64,000 bases of DNA, taken from NCBI GenBank assembly GCA_024398435.1, contig JAKSJD010000008.1, positions 1 through 64,000 on the forward strand, given 5' to 3'. Source of the DNA: Bacteroidaceae bacterium. Lineage in GTDB: Bacteria > Bacteroidota > Bacteroidia > Bacteroidales > Bacteroidaceae. Below are positions 61,820 to 64,000 of the stretch, piece by piece. The translations under genes and the position numbers were made by a program. The notes below the pieces were generated by a model. That model was not told the DNA's origin and ran no database searches. It worked only from the letters and a program-made list of their open reading frames with translations. Within the stretch, counting starts at the first letter, position 1. Each line of letters starts with the position of its first letter.

Positions 61820-61972
61820 CTCCTTGCTCTAAAACCTAAAACTTAAGGCTTCAAAACTATAATTATGTACATAACGTATATTAATTATGTACAATATTAT
61901 TAATAATTATGTCAATATTTTTATTAATTATGTACATGATTTTACTTTTGTTCCTATAGAAATAGGGAAATG
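61820..61972. repeat. Repeat module B2: conserved flanks around four 21-22-base units
   Basis: Units begin TAATTATGT at 61860, 61882, 61904 and 61925 (22, 22, 21 and 22 bases; the 21-base unit has GTCA in place of GTAC). The leader CTCCTTGCTCTAAAACC...CAAAACTA and the trailer CTATAGAAATAGGGAAATG match module B1. The gap 61742-62193 holds no gene. Confidence 0.88.
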
Positions 61973-62118
61973 TTTGTGGGAGAAAGATAAAATGTTGCAA
62001 AGCAAAATATAAAATATTTGATAGTGAAATGGCATGTGGAGTTGACACATAGGAGTGAAAAGTAAAGCAAGAAGAGCGAAAAGTAAGGAATAATAAGCAA
62101 AAAACTCGTATCTCGTAT

Positions 62119-62148
62119 CTTGTATCTCGCAACTTTTTCTTAACTTTG
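62119..62148 (+). promoter_or_regulatory. Promoter of the his operon
   Basis: CTTG at 62119-62122 and TAACTTTG at 62141-62148, 18 bases apart; leader of about 40 bases before hisG, with no attenuator peptide rich in His that I can see. Three copies of TATCTCG/TATCTTG precede it (62110-62129). Confidence 0.55.
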
Positions 62149-62193
62149 CAGTCGCAAACAAAATGTATAACGACAAAAGAAAGCTTTTAGAAG

Positions 62194-63045
62194 ATGATTA
62201 GAATTGCAGTTCAGTCAAAAGGACGACTTTATGATGAAACTATGAGCTTGCTTCAAGAGGCAGGCGTAAAAATAAGCAGTAGCAAACGTACTTTGTTGGT
62301 GGAAGCCAGCAATTTCCCACTCGAAGTGTTGTATCTTCGCGATGATGACATTCCTCAAACCGTTGCCGATGGAGTGGCCGATATAGGAATCGTGGGGGAG
62401 AACGAATTCGTTGAACGCGGAGAAAATGCCGACGTGATTGAACGTCTCGGTTTCAGCAAGTGCCGCCTTTCCCTTGCTATTCCAAAGCATGAGGAATATA
62501 CCGGCTTGGATTGGTTCAACGGAAAGAAGATTGCAACGAGCTATCCCGGTATTCTCAACAAGTTCCTTACAGAAAAGGGAATCAAGGCCGATGTGCATGT
62601 GATTCAAGGTTCCGTGGAGATTGCTCCTGGAATTGCTTTGGCCGACGGAATATTCGACATTGTAAGCAGTGGTTCGACTCTCGTTAGCAACAACTTGAAG
62701 GAAGTGGAAGTCGTGATGAAGAGTGAAGCCCTTCTCATCGGCAACAAGAATATGGATGCCGATAAGCGTGAGATATTGAGCGAATTGCTCTTCCGCTTTG
62801 GTGCTGTTCGTGCTGCTGAAGACAAGAAATACGTGTTGATGAATGCACCAACCGACAAGATTGCCGACATCATCGAGGTGCTTCCTGGTATCAAGAGTCC
62901 TACAGTAATGCCTCTCGCAACCGAAGGATGGAGCAGTATCCATACAGTTCTCGACGAAAAGAGATTCTGGGAAATCATCGGCCAGTTGAAGCGACTCGGA
63001 GCCGAAGGCATTCTCGTGTTGCCAATCGAAAAGATGATTCTTTAA
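62194..63045 (+). CDS. hisG: ATP phosphoribosyltransferase (long form)
   Basis: A 283-residue HisG of the long type, the first enzyme of histidine synthesis, joining ATP and PRPP. It starts IRIAVQSKGRLYDETMSLL; DGVADIGIVGENEFVERG and the PRPP-binding GIALADGIFDIVSSGSTLVSN are diagnostic; the C-terminal domain (about 210-283) is the ACT-like part that lets histidine inhibit the enzyme, so no HisZ partner is needed. It heads an operon with a small membrane protein and hisD downstream. Confidence 0.97.
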   Translation: MIRIAVQSKGRLYDETMSLLQEAGVKISSSKRTLLVEASNFPLEVLYLRDDDIPQTVADGVADIGIVGENEFVERGENADVIERLGFSKCRLSLAIPKHEEYTGLDWFNGKKIATSYPGILNKFLTEKGIKADVHVIQGSVEIAPGIALADGIFDIVSSGSTLVSNNLKEVEVVMKSEALLIGNKNMDADKREILSELLFRFGAVRAAEDKKYVLMNAPTDKIADIIEVLPGIKSPTVMPLATEGWSSIHTVLDEKRFWEIIGQLKRLGAEGILVLPIEKMIL

Positions 63046-63078
63046 TAATTTATGAACAATATAAAAATTCAGAAACAT

Positions 63079-63495
63079 ATGAAACGTAATTTACTTTCAA
63101 TACTTGCGGCAATGCTTCCATTGCTTTGCATGGCTCAGGAATCAGAGACAGTAAGCACTCCATTGGGTGGAATCAGCCTTACACTCATTTTGATTTTCAT
63201 CATCATTCTCCTCATCAACTTCTTCCTCTCTATCTTTATCCCGATGAAGATGGCGAAGAACAGAGGTCGTAGCGGTTGCCTCTGGCTCGTACTTTCATGG
63301 TGCATCGGTTTCTGGTGGGTAGTACTCATTCTCCTCATTGTAGGCGATTCAGACGAAAAGCGTCAGGAAAAACTTGCAAAGAAACAGGAAAAGGAAGCTC
63401 AGAAACAAGCTGCAAAGGCTGCAAAACTTGCTGAAAAGGAAGGTCGCACAGCTGAAGCAGAAGAGGTGAAACCTTTCGACAACTATCAGAAGTAA
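63079..63495 (+). CDS. Small membrane protein with Lys/Ala-rich tail
   Basis: A 138-residue protein if started at the ATG at 63079, where a signal peptide begins (LLCMAQ); an in-frame ATG at 63052 would add nine residues. Two membrane segments follow (about 29-52 and 63-85), then a charged, probably coiled-coil tail of Lys, Glu, Ala and Gln (about 88-130). No family recognised. It lies between hisG (33 bases) and hisD (24 bases), where no histidine enzyme of this kind is expected. Confidence 0.75.
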   Translation: MKRNLLSILAAMLPLLCMAQESETVSTPLGGISLTLILIFIIILLINFFLSIFIPMKMAKNRGRSGCLWLVLSWCIGFWWVVLILLIVGDSDEKRQEKLAKKQEKEAQKQAAKAAKLAEKEGRTAEAEEVKPFDNYQK

Positions 63496-63519
63496 CCGAC
63501 AATCAAGCGAAATCATTAG

Positions 63520-64000
63520 ATGATTAAGATAGAACGACCAAGGAAGGATGCGGCCGAACTGAATGAAGTGGTCAAAACCGTATTGGACGACATTCGCCAA
63601 AGAGGTGATGCGGCGGTAAAAGACTATGAGGAACGGTTTGACAAGGTAAGGCTCGACTCACTCAAAGTGACTGACGAAGAGATAGAGGAAGCCGAACGAA
63701 TCGTAAGCGACGACCTCAAGGCAGCCCTCCGACTTGCACACGAAAATATTCAGACATTCCATTCTGCACAGAAGTTTGAAAGCAAGCGAGTGCAGACAAA
63801 GCCTGGAATCACTTGCTGGCAAAAAGCGGTTGCAATCGAGAAGGTGGGACTTTATGTTCCAGGAGGAACAGCACCCTTGTTCTCAACCGTACTCATGCTT
63901 GCCACTCCAGCCAAGATAGCAGGATGCAATGAAATCGTGCTTTGTTCGCCTCCAAACCGTGAAGGCAAACTCCATCCAGCCATTCTCGTGGCAGCCAAGA
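63520..64000 (+). CDS. hisD: Histidinol dehydrogenase, 3' end beyond window
   Basis: The first 160 residues of HisD, which oxidises histidinol to histidine with two NAD. Visible landmarks are VVKTVLDDIRQRGDAAV, the loop GLYVPGGTAPLFSTVLM and the following ATPAKIAGCNEIVLCSPP. The zinc ligands and catalytic residues lie in the missing part. It follows the small membrane protein by 24 bases in the his operon. Confidence 0.95.
   Translation, partial: MIKIERPRKDAAELNEVVKTVLDDIRQRGDAAVKDYEERFDKVRLDSLKVTDEEIEEAERIVSDDLKAALRLAHENIQTFHSAQKFESKRVQTKPGITCWQKAVAIEKVGLYVPGGTAPLFSTVLMLATPAKIAGCNEIVLCSPPNREGKLHPAILVAAK

Overview
The window looks like a chromosomal segment of a Prevotella-like member of the Bacteroidales. 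The evidence is the promoter style (TTTG, about 20 bases, TAnnTTTG; very often TATCTTTGCA just before genes), a TonB-dependent receptor, many outer-membrane lipoproteins, the Bacteroidota-type short primary sigma factor, a TamL-like lipoprotein barrel, choice-of-anchor/OB-fold/dockerin surface proteins and a T9SS-like C-terminal tail. There is no rRNA, CRISPR array, transposase or prophage. Species cannot be fixed from the sequence alone.

Layout. 1-1100: two tandem paralogous acidic lipoproteins behind a promoter whose spacer is a 15-base A tract. 1.4-6 kb: TlpA-like thioredoxin protein, cytidine deaminase, GH73/LysM peptidoglycan hydrolase, DUF3332 and DUF3237 proteins. 6-13 kb (mostly minus): RNase G, a 29-residue mS38-like ribosomal protein, HU/IHF protein, porin, DUF4468 protein, aldo/keto reductase, and tRNA-Ser(GCT) plus tRNA-Glu(CTC). 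13-16 kb: a cupin isomerase/acyltransferase fusion and two Gly/Met-rich exported paralogues. 16-25 kb (minus): aspS, yidC, an S9 exopeptidase lipoprotein, an MFS carrier and a POT peptide transporter, which together suggest peptide use. 25-34 kb (minus): pgk, a solute-binding-like lipoprotein, a large TPR protein, an RNA methyltransferase and TamL, then nth. 34.5-39 kb (plus): rpoD followed by a compact run encoding a C11 protease, an HPr-kinase-like ATPase, an S24/S26 peptidase and a PqqD-like protein, which resembles RiPP maturation machinery without a visible precursor. 39-52 kb: a divergent locus (TonB receptor, DUF5689 lipoprotein and anchor-J/OB lipoprotein on minus; EEP nuclease, OB/dockerin protein and endonuclease I on plus) that reads as an extracellular nucleic-acid scavenging system. 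52-64 kb: MATE transporter, very large GH2 beta-galactosidase, DMT transporter, a MATE-PAP2 fusion, and the start of a his operon (hisG, a small membrane protein, hisD cut by the window end).

The most unexpected structure is between the genes. Seven intergenic stretches carry short tandem arrays with an almost exact 22-base period, in three sequence families (A: GTACCAAAC type, two loci; B: TAATTATGTAC type, two loci inside equal-length 153-base modules with conserved flanks; C: GCAAGAAATGA type, three loci). None of the annotated genes explains them. They look like a dispersed, possibly mobile or protein-binding repeat system.
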